Shown: positions 50,025 through 59,250 of the stretch, one piece after another
How the letters are laid out: the number at the start of each line of letters is the position of its first letter
How positions within the stretch are numbered: the first letter of the stretch is position 1
Assembly (NCBI RefSeq): GCF_003675385.1
Contig: NZ_RCWZ01000001.1
Coordinates: 620,001-684,000, forward strand
DNA: 64,000 nucleotides
Direction: 5' to 3'
Source: Mucilaginibacter kameinonensis
GTDB taxonomy: Bacteria > Bacteroidota > Bacteroidia > Sphingobacteriales > Sphingobacteriaceae
The notes under the pieces: model-generated
The model's database searches: none
Seen by the model: the letters and a program-made list of their open reading frames with translations, nothing else
What the model was told of the DNA's origin: nothing
Program-made: the position numbers and the translations under genes

Positions 50025-53000
50025 TTATAATGAAAAGTTAACACCGAATAAAAATGTACGGGCGCTGCCGTAACTGCCTTCATCAATACCAAAAGTGCTG
50101 GTAGAGCCACCAAGTTCAGGGTCAACGCCCTTGTATCCGGTAATGGTAAACAAGTTGGTTGCCGAAGCATAGATCCTCAGTTTTTGTACGCCTATTTTCT
50201 TAAGGCTGTTCAGGTTAAATGAATAGCCAATCTGCGCGTTACGCATACGTACGTAAGTGCCGTTTTCAACAAAATATGAGTTTGGTGTTGAGCCACTGCT
50301 GGTAGAGGCATCAAGCTCCTGGATAGGCGCTTTAGCATTATGGTTGGTTGGTGTCCACGAATCATACAGCGCGGTATGGCTTTTAGCTGTTTCAAACGAT
50401 GAGTAAAAGTCCGTCCAGTATTTTACGCTGTTCCAGATCTTGTTTCCAAACGAACCATAAAGGAACACACTTGCATCAAAGTTTTTGTAGTTAACACTCA
50501 GGTTTAAGCCTGCGGTAACCTTAGGGTTGGGGTTACCGATAAAAGTACGGTCGGCATCAGTGATGAGCCCGTCGCCATTAACATCTTTGTATTTAAAACG
50601 ACCAACTTTAACATCTGATTGATAGACGTCATCAGGGTTGCCGGTAATTTTTTGTGCCGATGCGTTAGCCGCGTCTATTTCGGCTTGTGAATTCCAGAAG
50701 CCATCTATCTGGTAACCATAAAACTCGCCTAATGAGTGGCCAACCTGGTTACGGCTAATAAAGTTGTCAAACCTGCCTAAGTGGCTACCATAAAAATAAT
50801 CGGCACCGGTTGATACGGTTTTAATTTTGTTGCTGTAAGTGGTGAATGTACCGGTAGTAGTAAAGCTAAGGTCGCTGCTGGCTTTGAAGTTGCCGGTTAC
50901 AGATATATCCAAACCATCGGTTTTCATTTTGCCCACGTTTATGAACGGTACCGCTCCATTACCCGCCGTTCCCAACTGAGGCGCGTTAAATAACAGGTCG
51001 CGGATATCTTTACGATAATAGTCGGCGGTAATGGAAAGCTTTCCGGCAAATAATGTGGCATCAAAACCAAAGTTGGTATTGATATCTTTTTCCCATTTGG
51101 CGTTAGGATTAGCTATCTGGGCCTGGAAGAAACCAGGAACAATATCCGGTCCGCCGTTTATTGGGTAGTAAGATTGGCCAATAGCTGTGTTAAATGTAGT
51201 GAAGGCATTTTCCGGGTTGATATTGATTTGGTTACCCATAATACCCCAGCCGCCCCTGATCTTCAAATCGGTGATCCATTGGGTATTTTTCAGGAAGCTT
51301 TCCTGCGAGATACGCCAGCCAGCACTAAGCGCCGGAAAATAACCGTATTTGTTGCTTTCAGAAAATTCAGAAGCGCCATCCCGGCGGATTGTTGCATTGA
51401 ACAGGTACTTATCATCATAAGCGTAATCAAGGCGAGCAAACTCAGAGAAAAGCGAATGAGAGCTTTTGTTGCTGTAATTGCTGCCCGGTGTACCGGTTGA
51501 CAGGTTCACGTAGTTGGGGTCAAACGAGAAATAGTTTTTACTGTTTGCCCCAAGGCTGGAGTTGTAGTAAGAAACAGCTTCGGTACCTACCAACGCTTTG
51601 AGACTATGTTTGCCAAATTCGCGCTGGTAAGTCAGCGTATTTGTCCACAGGTAATTGTAGTTGCTGTACGAATCTTCGCTGTAGCTGTTAGTTAACGAGT
51701 TTTCAACGTTTTCATAAGTTGGGTACGAAAAATAATGATCGTGCCCGTTAGCGATGTCGCCACCAAAGCTTGTACGTAAAGTAAGGCCCTTGATGATATC
51801 TGCTTCGGCAAAAACGTTTCCTAAGATCCTGTAGTCGATAGCACCGTTAACAGCGCTGCGGTTTTGTATAGCAACCGGGTTATTGGCATCGCCCAGGCCA
51901 GAACCGTAACTGCCCGCATAGTTGCCTTTTATATCGTAAACCGGAATAATAGGTTGCTCACGAATGGCCATGGTGATAACACCGTCAGGATCGTTGGTGC
52001 TTACCTTAGGGTTTTTGGTGATGGTATAAGCCAGGTTTTCACCAACGCGGATATGCTTTGTTAAATTGAAGGTTGTATTTGAACGCAGGCTGTAGCGTTT
52101 TTGATAGGTATCTATCAAAGTACCCTGCTGGTTAAAATAATTTAAAGAGAATAAATAGCTGGCCTGATCTGTGCTGCCACTGATAGAAAGGTTATGACTT
52201 GTGATAGGCGCATTTTTAAAAAGGGCATGATACCAGTCGGTACCGGCTTTATTGGCTTTGGTGATGCGGTAAAAGCTGTTATAGTCGTTAGGTGATGTAT
52301 AATTTGGGTTCACATAATACAATTTCGGGTCAACAGACGGATCGCCTTCTTTTGCACCTGCCGGCGTAATGTAATCAGGCAGTGTATAAGTTGAACCGGT
52401 TCCGTCGGGATTGTACTGATCATCCTGGAAATCGGTGATGCCTGAGTTTTTCTGAGCGGTCATTTTCAGGGTAGCCATATCTTTCGGACTCAAAATATCC
52501 CAAACATTGCCGCCTTTAGGTTTTTGCGTACCATAGTAAGCATCATACTGGATATTTACTTTGCCTTTACCTTTTTTGGTAGTGATGATGATAACACCAT
52601 TGGCAGCCCTTGAACCATAAATTGAAGCGGAGCTGGCATCTTTTAACACCTGGAACGATTCAACATCATTAGGGTTAACGGTGCTCACGTCGGTTGTTTC
52701 TACACCATCAACAATATATAGTGGTGTGTTAATGCCGAAGGTGTTGAAACCACGAATGTGGATCTGCGGCTCTTCGCCGGGCTGGCCCGAACCGGTTACG
52801 GTAACACCCGATGCCTGGCCCTGTAACTGGTTAATAACTGATGATGAAGCCTGTTTATTAAGGTCTTTAACGTTAACTACAGCAACGGCGCCGGTAAGGT
52901 CCTTCTTTTTCTGAGTGGTATAACCAACCACAACCACCTCGTTCAGTGCTTTTGACTCTTCAAGCAAGGTTATGTTGATGGTGGCTTGTCCATTTACCGG

Positions 53001-53558
53001 TACGGCTTGTGCAGTGAAACCCAAAAAACCGAACTCAAGCGTGCCTTTTCCGTCGGGCATGGTAAGGGTATATTTACCATTTACATCGGTAACTGTGCCC
53101 AGATTACTGCCCCTGAGTTTTACGCTTACGCCCGGTAAGGGTTGCCCGTTAATGTCTTTAACCACACCTGTTACTGTTAAGGTCACAATCGGTTTGTCGT
53201 CGGCCGGTTTTATGATAATGATATCATCAACCACCTGGAAAGTTAAAGGCTGTTTTTGCAGCACCTTCTGCATTACGGTTTCAATAGGCGCATCCTGCAC
53301 GTCCACATTTATTTTCTTGTCAACGTCAACCTGGTCAAGCCTGTAAAAAACAGTGTATTTACTGCTTTTTTCAATCTGCTTAAACATTTGCTTAACAGAA
53401 ATATTGTTTACACTAAAGTTGTAAACGTTTTGTGAATAAGCGGCAGCGTGTATTTGCATAATGCCCGTTAAGAGCAGAACGGTTACCAGCTTCATAATTT
53501 TGATCGTTTTTTGCCACGGGCCGGCGGCCAGAGCGGACTTTCTGTAAAAATTAATCAT
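50025..53558 (-). CDS. SusC/RagA-family TonB-linked outer-membrane transporter with STN signalling domain
   Basis: A 1177-residue TonB-dependent transporter that imports oligosaccharides or peptides. Order of domains: signal segment (MKLVTVLLLTGIMQIHAAAY), STN domain at about residues 45-110 (VKQMFKQIEKSSKYTVFYRL), a carboxypeptidase-regulatory-like beta domain at about 125-210 (GVVKDINGQPLPGVSVKLRG), plug domain (TGAVAVVNVKDLN, PLYIVDGVET, IYGSRAANGVIIITTKKG), then the barrel ending in ARTFLFGVNFSL. The STN domain marks it as a transducer that signals occupancy to the FecR protein. It is followed by susD. Confidence 0.96.
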   Translation of the reverse strand: MINFYRKSALAAGPWQKTIKIMKLVTVLLLTGIMQIHAAAYSQNVYNFSVNNISVKQMFKQIEKSSKYTVFYRLDQVDVDKKINVDVQDAPIETVMQKVLQKQPLTFQVVDDIIIIKPADDKPIVTLTVTGVVKDINGQPLPGVSVKLRGSNLGTVTDVNGKYTLTMPDGKGTLEFGFLGFTAQAVPVNGQATINITLLEESKALNEVVVVGYTTQKKKDLTGAVAVVNVKDLNKQASSSVINQLQGQASGVTVTGSGQPGEEPQIHIRGFNTFGINTPLYIVDGVETTDVSTVNPNDVESFQVLKDASSASIYGSRAANGVIIITTKKGKGKVNIQYDAYYGTQKPKGGNVWDILSPKDMATLKMTAQKNSGITDFQDDQYNPDGTGSTYTLPDYITPAGAKEGDPSVDPKLYYVNPNYTSPNDYNSFYRITKANKAGTDWYHALFKNAPITSHNLSISGSTDQASYLFSLNYFNQQGTLIDTYQKRYSLRSNTTFNLTKHIRVGENLAYTITKNPKVSTNDPDGVITMAIREQPIIPVYDIKGNYAGSYGSGLGDANNPVAIQNRSAVNGAIDYRILGNVFAEADIIKGLTLRTSFGGDIANGHDHYFSYPTYENVENSLTNSYSEDSYSNYNYLWTNTLTYQREFGKHSLKALVGTEAVSYYNSSLGANSKNYFSFDPNYVNLSTGTPGSNYSNKSSHSLFSEFARLDYAYDDKYLFNATIRRDGASEFSESNKYGYFPALSAGWRISQESFLKNTQWITDLKIRGGWGIMGNQININPENAFTTFNTAIGQSYYPINGGPDIVPGFFQAQIANPNAKWEKDINTNFGFDATLFAGKLSITADYYRKDIRDLLFNAPQLGTAGNGAVPFINVGKMKTDGLDISVTGNFKASSDLSFTTTGTFTTYSNKIKTVSTGADYFYGSHLGRFDNFISRNQVGHSLGEFYGYQIDGFWNSQAEIDAANASAQKITGNPDDVYQSDVKVGRFKYKDVNGDGLITDADRTFIGNPNPKVTAGLNLSVNYKNFDASVFLYGSFGNKIWNSVKYWTDFYSSFETAKSHTALYDSWTPTNHNAKAPIQELDASTSSGSTPNSYFVENGTYVRMRNAQIGYSFNLNSLKKIGVQKLRIYASATNLFTITGYKGVDPELGGSTSTFGIDEGSYGSARTFLFGVNFSL

Positions 53559-53715
53559 AAATTTGTTTGTTAATCAGTTAATACGATGCTTCCCCAAGCG
53601 TAGGGTATTAGCTTTGATTGCTTTAGGCCCGGGCGTGTTGGTAGCACATCCGGGTTTTTTATGTAAAAGAGAATGTTAGTTTTTGATCATAGTTTGCTTT
53701 TTTGTTTTAGTTAGG
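53559..53715. other. 157-bp gap between fecR and susC; weak hairpin only
   Basis: A CCCGG ... CCGGG stem near 53628-53656 is followed by a T-run on the plus strand, the opposite direction to both genes, so I do not call a terminator. The susC promoter, probably used by the sigma factor at 55022, should lie here or upstream. Confidence 0.4.
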
Positions 53716-54780
53716 TTAATCATTATTGTTGTTTCGTGTAATGTTTACTGTATTGCCGTTTATTGAATAATTGATGGCGGTATTAGCTTTTATAATGGCC
53801 AGCACCTTTTCAATACTCGGGATGTTTTTAAAGCTGCCCGAATAGCGGATGTTGCTTAATTCGGCATCGGTCATGTTTATGGTTACATTGTACCTTCGCT
53901 CAAGCACTTTAGCTATGTCGCTGAGGGTAGTGCCGTCAAATACCAGCAGGTTTTCTTTCCAGCCGTCGTAACGGTCAAGCTTTGCCGAATCAATTTCCGA
54001 TACCTGGATCTCGTTAAGGTTTTTGGTATCAGGCGCTGTGTAGCTGTAGCTTTCTTTTTTAGGGTGATAGTAGATCCTGAGCACCTGCCTCGATTTCACA
54101 TAAATACGGCTCATTTCGTGCACGTTGTTATCAACATTGCCCTCAACAGATACCTCCCCCTTTACTACGGTAGTTTCAAAAAACGGATCGGTGGCATAAG
54201 CCTTAAGGTTAAATTTAGTGCCGATGTCCCGTATGGTATAGTTTTTTGTGTTGACAATAAATGGGACCGTCTTTTTGCCCGGTGCGATATCAAAAAAGGC
54301 CTCTCCTTCAAGGTAAACGGTGCGGGTTGTTTTGCCAAAATCGGCAGTGTAGTTAAGCTTGCTGCCCGCGTTAAGCCAAACCTGTGTGCCATCGCTCAAA
54401 ACAATTTTTTTAATGGCGCCAGGATTGGCGGCTATCTGCCTTACACTCTCCACATTTTTTGAATACCTGGTATATAAGGTAGCAGTAACAGCCGTTAGCA
54501 ACGCAATTGCCGCAGCCGCTTTACCCCAGGTTATGAGCCTTGCATAGCGTGATGGTTGCTTCGGCTCTATATCTGCTGAAAGCTTATTAAAGGCATTGTC
54601 TTTATTTACAACCGCGGGTTGCAGGTAAAGCATGTTGTGCCAGGTTTCGTACAGTTGTGCAAAATACTGTTCGTTTTCGGGGTGCGCACTTATCCATTGT
54701 TTAACCTGCTCAAGCTCCTGTGCGGTAGCTTCGCCGGTTATATATTTTACCAACAGTAGTTTTACTTCTTCGTTATCCAT
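53716..54780 (-). CDS. FecR-family anti-sigma/transmembrane regulator
   Basis: A 354-residue protein from the ATG at 54780 (MDNEEVKLLLVKYITGEAT), which is far better than the longer frame to 54825. An N-terminal cytoplasmic anti-sigma region of about 75 residues (HPENEQYFAQLYETWHNM) is followed by one membrane segment (residues about 80-98), a periplasmic FecR domain (KKIVLSDGTQVWLNAGSKLNY, EGEAFFDI, TVVKGEVSV) and a C-terminal DUF4974-like domain. It receives the signal from the STN domain of SusC and controls the sigma factor encoded divergently. Confidence 0.94.
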   Translation of the reverse strand: MDNEEVKLLLVKYITGEATAQELEQVKQWISAHPENEQYFAQLYETWHNMLYLQPAVVNKDNAFNKLSADIEPKQPSRYARLITWGKAAAAIALLTAVTATLYTRYSKNVESVRQIAANPGAIKKIVLSDGTQVWLNAGSKLNYTADFGKTTRTVYLEGEAFFDIAPGKKTVPFIVNTKNYTIRDIGTKFNLKAYATDPFFETTVVKGEVSVEGNVDNNVHEMSRIYVKSRQVLRIYYHPKKESYSYTAPDTKNLNEIQVSEIDSAKLDRYDGWKENLLVFDGTTLSDIAKVLERRYNVTINMTDAELSNIRYSGSFKNIPSIEKVLAIIKANTAINYSINGNTVNITRNNNND

Positions 54781-55021
54781 TTGTAATATTATCGTTAAGA
54801 CAATCGAAAAAACAGATACCCTCAAAGCCGCAGGAAATATTTTTCAATTTTATTCGGCAAGAGGCCTAAATACACCCCTCATATTACGCGTAGCAGTTTT
54901 TTTACAGAATGTTCGGGGTTACCTTTTTATTATTTCCATATTAAATTTGATACGGAACTAAAAATTTTGTAACTTGTTAAAGTTTTTTAAAAAGTATTCG
55001 GATTAATTAAAGGCAGGATTA
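54781..55021. promoter_or_regulatory. Divergent promoter region of fecR and the ECF sigma factor
   Basis: A 241-bp AT-rich gap between divergent genes that must hold both promoters. Several TTTG and TAnnTTT-like words occur but none pairs convincingly. Confidence 0.5.
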
Positions 55022-55582
55022 ATGATCCAGGAAAACAAACTACCTATAACCTCATTTACTCAGGGTGACGCCAAAGCGTTTGAAACCCTGTTCAGGCTAT
55101 ACTATACCCGGTTAACTTTGTTCTCCAACCGCTTCGTAAACGATTTAACCGTAGCCGAAGAAATTACGGCCGACGTGTTTACCCACCTGTGGGAGCGCGG
55201 ACATGAGGTTGCTTTTTGCGCGTCTGTAAGTTCCTACCTTTTTAAAATGGTGCAAAACCGGAGTCTTAATTACCTCAAACGCCAAAAAATAGAAAACCTT
55301 TACGTTAACTATCTGGAAAAAAACAACCTGTTTGATGAGTTGCGCAATACACTTGAAAACGGGCTTGAAGAAAAGGAACTCGCCTTACAAATAGAGGCTG
55401 CCATAGCCACCCTACCCGAAAAATGCCGCGAAATTTTTGTGCTAAGCCGTTTTAGTGATATGAAGTACAGGGAGATTGCCGTGCAGTTAAATATATCCCC
55501 CAAAACCGTTGAACGCCAGATGAGCATTGCCCTTGAAAAATTGCGCCAGGTGCTGAAGCATGTGAGCTACATGTTTTTTTGA
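55022..55582 (+). CDS. ECF RNA polymerase sigma-70 factor, Bacteroidota expansion type
   Basis: A 186-residue alternative sigma factor. Region 2 is at residues about 20-80 (FETLFRLYYTRLTLFSNRF, EEITADVFTHLWERG) and region 4 at about 120-175 (IATLPEKCREIFVLSRFSDMKYREIAVQLNISPKTVERQMSIALEKL). It lacks region 3, as expected. Its divergent partner is FecR. Together with the STN-type SusC it forms a cell-surface signalling circuit. Its own targets probably include the susCD promoter. Confidence 0.95.
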   Translation: MIQENKLPITSFTQGDAKAFETLFRLYYTRLTLFSNRFVNDLTVAEEITADVFTHLWERGHEVAFCASVSSYLFKMVQNRSLNYLKRQKIENLYVNYLEKNNLFDELRNTLENGLEEKELALQIEAAIATLPEKCREIFVLSRFSDMKYREIAVQLNISPKTVERQMSIALEKLRQVLKHVSYMFF

Positions 55583-55608
55583 GGAAGGATTGGAGTAACT
55601 TTCGTACC

Positions 55609-55648
55609 CGTCATTGCGAGGCACGAAGCAATCGCGAACTTTACAGAG
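55609..55648. repeat. TCATTGCGAGG palindrome family, half copy
   Basis: CGTCATTGCGAGGCACGAAG followed by CAATCGCGAACTTTACAGAG, the left arm plus the start of the loop. The right arm is missing or replaced by the next element. Confidence 0.75.
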
Positions 55649-55659
55649 AGAATTGCATA

Positions 55660-55790
55660 GCCGATTTAACTTGCGCTCGTTTTTAACGAGTGCTTAATGT
55701 GGTTTGGCGTTTGTAACGCCATTCTCAACGCTTACGTTACAAACGTAAGCCCAAGTTAAGCCCTCATCGTAGATGAGCGCAAGTTGTCAG
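55660..55790. repeat. Inverted repeat of AACTTGCGCTC words with nested hairpins
   Basis: AACTTGCGCTCG near the left end and GAGCGCAAGTT near the right end form outer arms. Nested inside are GCTCGTTTTTAACGAGTGC and GCTTACG ... CGTAAGC stems. It lies between the sigma gene and the operon below, convergent to both. Confidence 0.65.
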
Positions 55791-55814
55791 TGATTTGCAT
55801 GATAGCTATTCGCA

Positions 55815-57971
55815 TCAATTCAAAAACACCTCATCCAAAAACACCCAGCCCGGTTTGCCTTTAGCCGGATGCCAATCAGGTACAATTTTAAGCGGCTGTG
55901 CAACCAATTTTATACAAGATACTTGTTGGGTCGACTTTAGCTTACACTCCAGCGGGATAAGCGCAAACGGATCAGTTTTGGCAGGCGTTCGGGTTTTGAG
56001 GGTGCTGAGCAATTTTAAGTGATTTTGATCTGCCCCAGCCCAAACCTCAACTGCTGCAGGTAAAAAGATTTGCGAACCTATATTACGCATTACATTAAGA
56101 CTAACTGACTGCAGATCGATAGGTTTATTGAACCACATCATAACGGCCAGATCCTTTTGTGAGGCAACCCATTTGCTGTTACCGAAATTACCGCCGCCTA
56201 ATTCTTTATCAATAATTGTTTTGGCACCATCGCCTTTATATTTATTGTCCGGATATTGGATAAAGCTGATGCTATCAGGCGTGTAAGCACATTTGTAAAC
56301 ATTAAACTGTACCGTATCACTACCTAACCAGCCGGCTTTAAATGCCCTGGCTCTGATCACCGTGCTTTGGGTAAATACAACGCCCGGTTTAAAGGAAGTT
56401 GCTTTGATGCTATCGGGTGCAGAGCCATCAGTAGTATAACGGATATCGGCCCCTTTTATAGGGTTACTCAATTGTAAAGCATAACTCTGTTTAAATATAA
56501 CCGAAGCGTTTTTTAACTGCGGACTGGTAAGCTTCATTACTTTACCATCATCCTTAAAGCCCGTCAGTAAGCTGAGTTTCGGGTTTTGTTTTTGAAGCGA
56601 TTGCAGATCGACCGGGTTTAAGCCGCTATCCCAAACAGCAAGCTCATTAAGGCTTTTTATGGCGATGAGTTGTTTTACCTCGGCTGCAGTAAGCTTAACG
56701 CCTGCCAACGAAATACTTTTGAGGTATTTTAAACCGGATAGTTCTTTTAACCCCTTCCCGGTAACATCACTGAAGTTGAGATTTAGCCTGCGCAGATTTT
56801 CAAACTTGGAGATCGTTTTTAGATCGGCATCTTTTACAGGCATCTTATTCAGGTCAAGCGAAACTACCTGCTTTTTAACCGGGCTTAATTCGTCAAGCAC
56901 TTTAACATTGTAGGTGCTTTTATTGTAGATATTAACCGCCAGTGCCGGTGATTCATTGGCCAACGGATACACCGCGCGGTAATTATTATTGAGCTTTTGG
57001 ATGTCTTTTTCACTGGCAGCCGAGAAATCATATTCTTCTTCGGTACTTTCAGCGGGTTTTAAGCGGATAGCGGCTATCATGCGTAGTGAATCATTAGCCG
57101 GCAGGTCAATCACTTTTTTGCTGAAACCGGCTTTGCTTTTTATCCACAGGTAAAGCAGCATTTTTTCATCGTCGGTAAGCTGGGTTTTACCGGTTGGCGG
57201 CATGTGTTTCTTTTCGGTCTCGGGCAGGTGTACACGTTGCAGCAAGAGGCTCATGGCCGGGTCGCCGGCTATAAATAGCTTGCCATTTTTACCGCCCTTC
57301 ATAATGGCCGCCGAATCGGTAAGCATTAAACCGCCTTTCATTTTATCGGGATTATGGCAGCTTTGACATTTTACCTCAAATATGGGGCGAATGACATCGT
57401 TATATACCAGCGCCTGATCAATGGGCACAGCATTTTTGCTGTTATCCATCACCGGTCCCAAAACAAAATCCTGCCCGTGCGTAAGGTTGCCGCCAAGGTG
57501 CCCGGCAACAATTAAACAAAAAACAGTTATTACCGCCCCGGCTTTAGCCAGCCTCACGGTATACTTTGAAGTATGGCGGATAAGGTATACCCCATAACCG
57601 GCAAAAGCCACACTTACGCCAAACCATTTATGCCATTGTAAGGTATCACCTTCATACCCCGGCTCCCTCGAGAGGAACAGGCCCATGATTACTGTTATTG
57701 ACGACAACAGCGCACCTAAAAGCAGCAGGTAGCTTGTAAAAGTTTGGTACAGTTTTTCATTAATAAACTCTTCCCGGTAACGGAAAAACTCCATCACCAT
57801 AGCCAGCATCAGTATCACTATCGGGAAATGCAGGATAAGCGGGTGCATGCGGCCAACCGGTTGCAGCCAGCGCGGCACAACCAGGCTGTCGCCTGCTATG
57901 AGTAGTACTATAACGAAAATATTGAGGGCAAACAATGCCCCCTCTGCAATACCTTTATGGCTGCTTTTCAT
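55815..57971 (-). CDS. Membrane cytochrome c-type protein fused to LRR and CHB-like domains
   Basis: A 718-residue multi-domain protein. Order: about five membrane helices over residues 10-175; a planctomycete-type cytochrome c domain (PSCyt1) with CQSCHNPDKMKGG, the haem-binding C-x-x-C-H, and HMPPTGKTQ with a possible axial Met; leucine-rich repeats around residues 375-470 (FENLRRLNLNFSDVTGKGLK, LKYLKSISLAGVKLTAAEV); a chitobiase-like beta domain (IRYTTDGSAPDSIKATSFKP); and a discoidin-like C-terminus. The helices and cytochrome suggest membrane electron transfer, and the remainder suggests polysaccharide or surface binding. Last gene of the four-gene group. Confidence 0.85.
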   Translation of the reverse strand: MKSSHKGIAEGALFALNIFVIVLLIAGDSLVVPRWLQPVGRMHPLILHFPIVILMLAMVMEFFRYREEFINEKLYQTFTSYLLLLGALLSSITVIMGLFLSREPGYEGDTLQWHKWFGVSVAFAGYGVYLIRHTSKYTVRLAKAGAVITVFCLIVAGHLGGNLTHGQDFVLGPVMDNSKNAVPIDQALVYNDVIRPIFEVKCQSCHNPDKMKGGLMLTDSAAIMKGGKNGKLFIAGDPAMSLLLQRVHLPETEKKHMPPTGKTQLTDDEKMLLYLWIKSKAGFSKKVIDLPANDSLRMIAAIRLKPAESTEEEYDFSAASEKDIQKLNNNYRAVYPLANESPALAVNIYNKSTYNVKVLDELSPVKKQVVSLDLNKMPVKDADLKTISKFENLRRLNLNFSDVTGKGLKELSGLKYLKSISLAGVKLTAAEVKQLIAIKSLNELAVWDSGLNPVDLQSLQKQNPKLSLLTGFKDDGKVMKLTSPQLKNASVIFKQSYALQLSNPIKGADIRYTTDGSAPDSIKATSFKPGVVFTQSTVIRARAFKAGWLGSDTVQFNVYKCAYTPDSISFIQYPDNKYKGDGAKTIIDKELGGGNFGNSKWVASQKDLAVMMWFNKPIDLQSVSLNVMRNIGSQIFLPAAVEVWAGADQNHLKLLSTLKTRTPAKTDPFALIPLECKLKSTQQVSCIKLVAQPLKIVPDWHPAKGKPGWVFLDEVFLN

Positions 57972-57994
57972 ATACGCCGGACTGTATCAGTTAA

Positions 57995-59020
57995 TTAAAC
58001 CCTTGTGAATTTATAAGGGTACACCTTGCCCGATGCCCATTGCGCCACATACAAGTTCTCATCATTGTCCACACATACATCATGGGGGTTCAGGAAAATC
58101 TTTTCGGCCTGGGCCATAGGTTGCAACACACCGTCAGTATACACCGGCTCGGTACCACCAAGGTTTGACACTACTTTATTGTTCTTATCTAATATGGTGG
58201 TGAAGCCGGTGTTTTCCTTGCTCAGGTCTGGTGAACGAAGTACGGCTGCATACAAATGGTCTCCCTTAATCACCGGGCGACAAACGCATGCTCCTGGCAG
58301 CTTAATCACTTCCTGCAGTTTGCCATCCATGCTGAAGCGTTTAAAACAGTTGCGGGTACGGTCGGTAATCAGTAAAGTCGGGGTATCATAGCGCCTGTCA
58401 ATCACAATGCCATGGGCATTGTCCAGGTGTTCGTCGCCCTCGCCTTTACCGCCGAAGAAACCTTTCAGCTTACCATCTTTATCGTAATGCGTAACGTATT
58501 GCGCACCGTAACCATCGGCAATAAAAATATCGCCATTGCTATCGATCGTGGTTTCGGTAGGAACAAATTCTTCGGCCTTTTTATAAACGCCGGTTTCAAG
58601 TGGTACATCAATGGTCATTAAAATACGGCCATCAAGTGTGGTTTTATAAACCTGGTGTTTTACGGTATCGGTTATAAACAATACTTCGGTGCCGTTTTCA
58701 TTAAACAGGGTTAGGCCATGCGCGCCGGGAAAATCGTGTCCCCAGGTAGTCAATAATTTGCCCGACTTATTGTAGATAAGCACGTTGTTCTTGGTTTCGT
58801 TGGTAAGCAGTAAAATACGGCCTTTTGAATCCTGCACCATTTCGTGGCAATCATTCACCGGGTTTTTCTGCGAATCGGCCTTGCTCCAGTTTTTATCCAT
58901 GCGGTAGCGCATATTGCCATGACCGTAAATTGGCCCATTATCTTTTGCTAACATGTCCTTAGCTATAAAAAAGCCTGCTGATAAAACTGAAGTGTGCTTA
59001 ATAAATTCTCTTCTTTCCAT
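57995..59020 (-). CDS. Twin-arginine-leader NHL/six-bladed beta-propeller protein
   Basis: A 341-residue protein whose N-terminus, MERREFIKHTSVLSAGFFIA, has a twin-arginine-like motif (R-R-E-F-I-K). The rest is a beta-propeller with NHL-type repeats: AHGLTLFNENGTEVLFITDT, TTIDSNGDIFIADGYG and NPHDVCVDNDENLYVAQWAS. These resemble peptidylglycine monooxygenase-like lyases or sugar-binding propellers. The substrate is unknown. The fusion protein gene follows after 23 nt. A 230-bp repeat element separates it from the DUF1501 gene. Confidence 0.85.
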   Translation of the reverse strand: MERREFIKHTSVLSAGFFIAKDMLAKDNGPIYGHGNMRYRMDKNWSKADSQKNPVNDCHEMVQDSKGRILLLTNETKNNVLIYNKSGKLLTTWGHDFPGAHGLTLFNENGTEVLFITDTVKHQVYKTTLDGRILMTIDVPLETGVYKKAEEFVPTETTIDSNGDIFIADGYGAQYVTHYDKDGKLKGFFGGKGEGDEHLDNAHGIVIDRRYDTPTLLITDRTRNCFKRFSMDGKLQEVIKLPGACVCRPVIKGDHLYAAVLRSPDLSKENTGFTTILDKNNKVVSNLGGTEPVYTDGVLQPMAQAEKIFLNPHDVCVDNDENLYVAQWASGKVYPYKFTRV

Positions 59021-59250
59021 GTTGTTTGGGATTTCACCGATTGGTTATGATTTCACCGATTAATTTATTTGATTGTTTATGTTATTAGCTGCCGCGGGGC
59101 ACAGCCCCGCGGTTCGCATGGTTTCAGCTTTCAGCTGAATTTGTGTAAGCTGAAAGCTTACTTTATGGTTCGCCACGGGATACGCAGCGTATCCCGCGGC
59201 AGTATTTTGTTTTAAAGCCCTCTCCTTTGGAGAGGGTTGGGTGAGGCCTT
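59021..59250. repeat. Palindromic element between the DUF1501 and NHL genes
   Basis: Outer words CTGCCGCGGGG (59089) and CCCGCGGCAG (59193-59202) are inverted; nested hairpins are CCGCGGGGC / GCCCCGCGG (59092-59112) and GGGATACGC / GCGTATCCC. TTTCACCGATT appears twice nearby. This element lies inside what otherwise looks like one operon. Confidence 0.75.
59218..59236 (-). terminator. Terminator-like hairpin from the CCTCTCC repeat after the DUF1501 gene
   Basis: CCCTCTCC / GGAGAGGG around TTT. With the flanking GGTTGGGTGAGGC it is the reverse of the repeat terminating fumC (16685-16712). On the minus strand GGGCTTTAAA follows, a modest T-run, so it may stop part of the transcription of this operon. 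Confidence 0.65.

Noticed and set aside
53628..53661. GC hairpin with a plus-strand T-run between fecR and susC
   Set aside because: Both flanking genes run on the minus strand, and the arms pair poorly beyond five bases.
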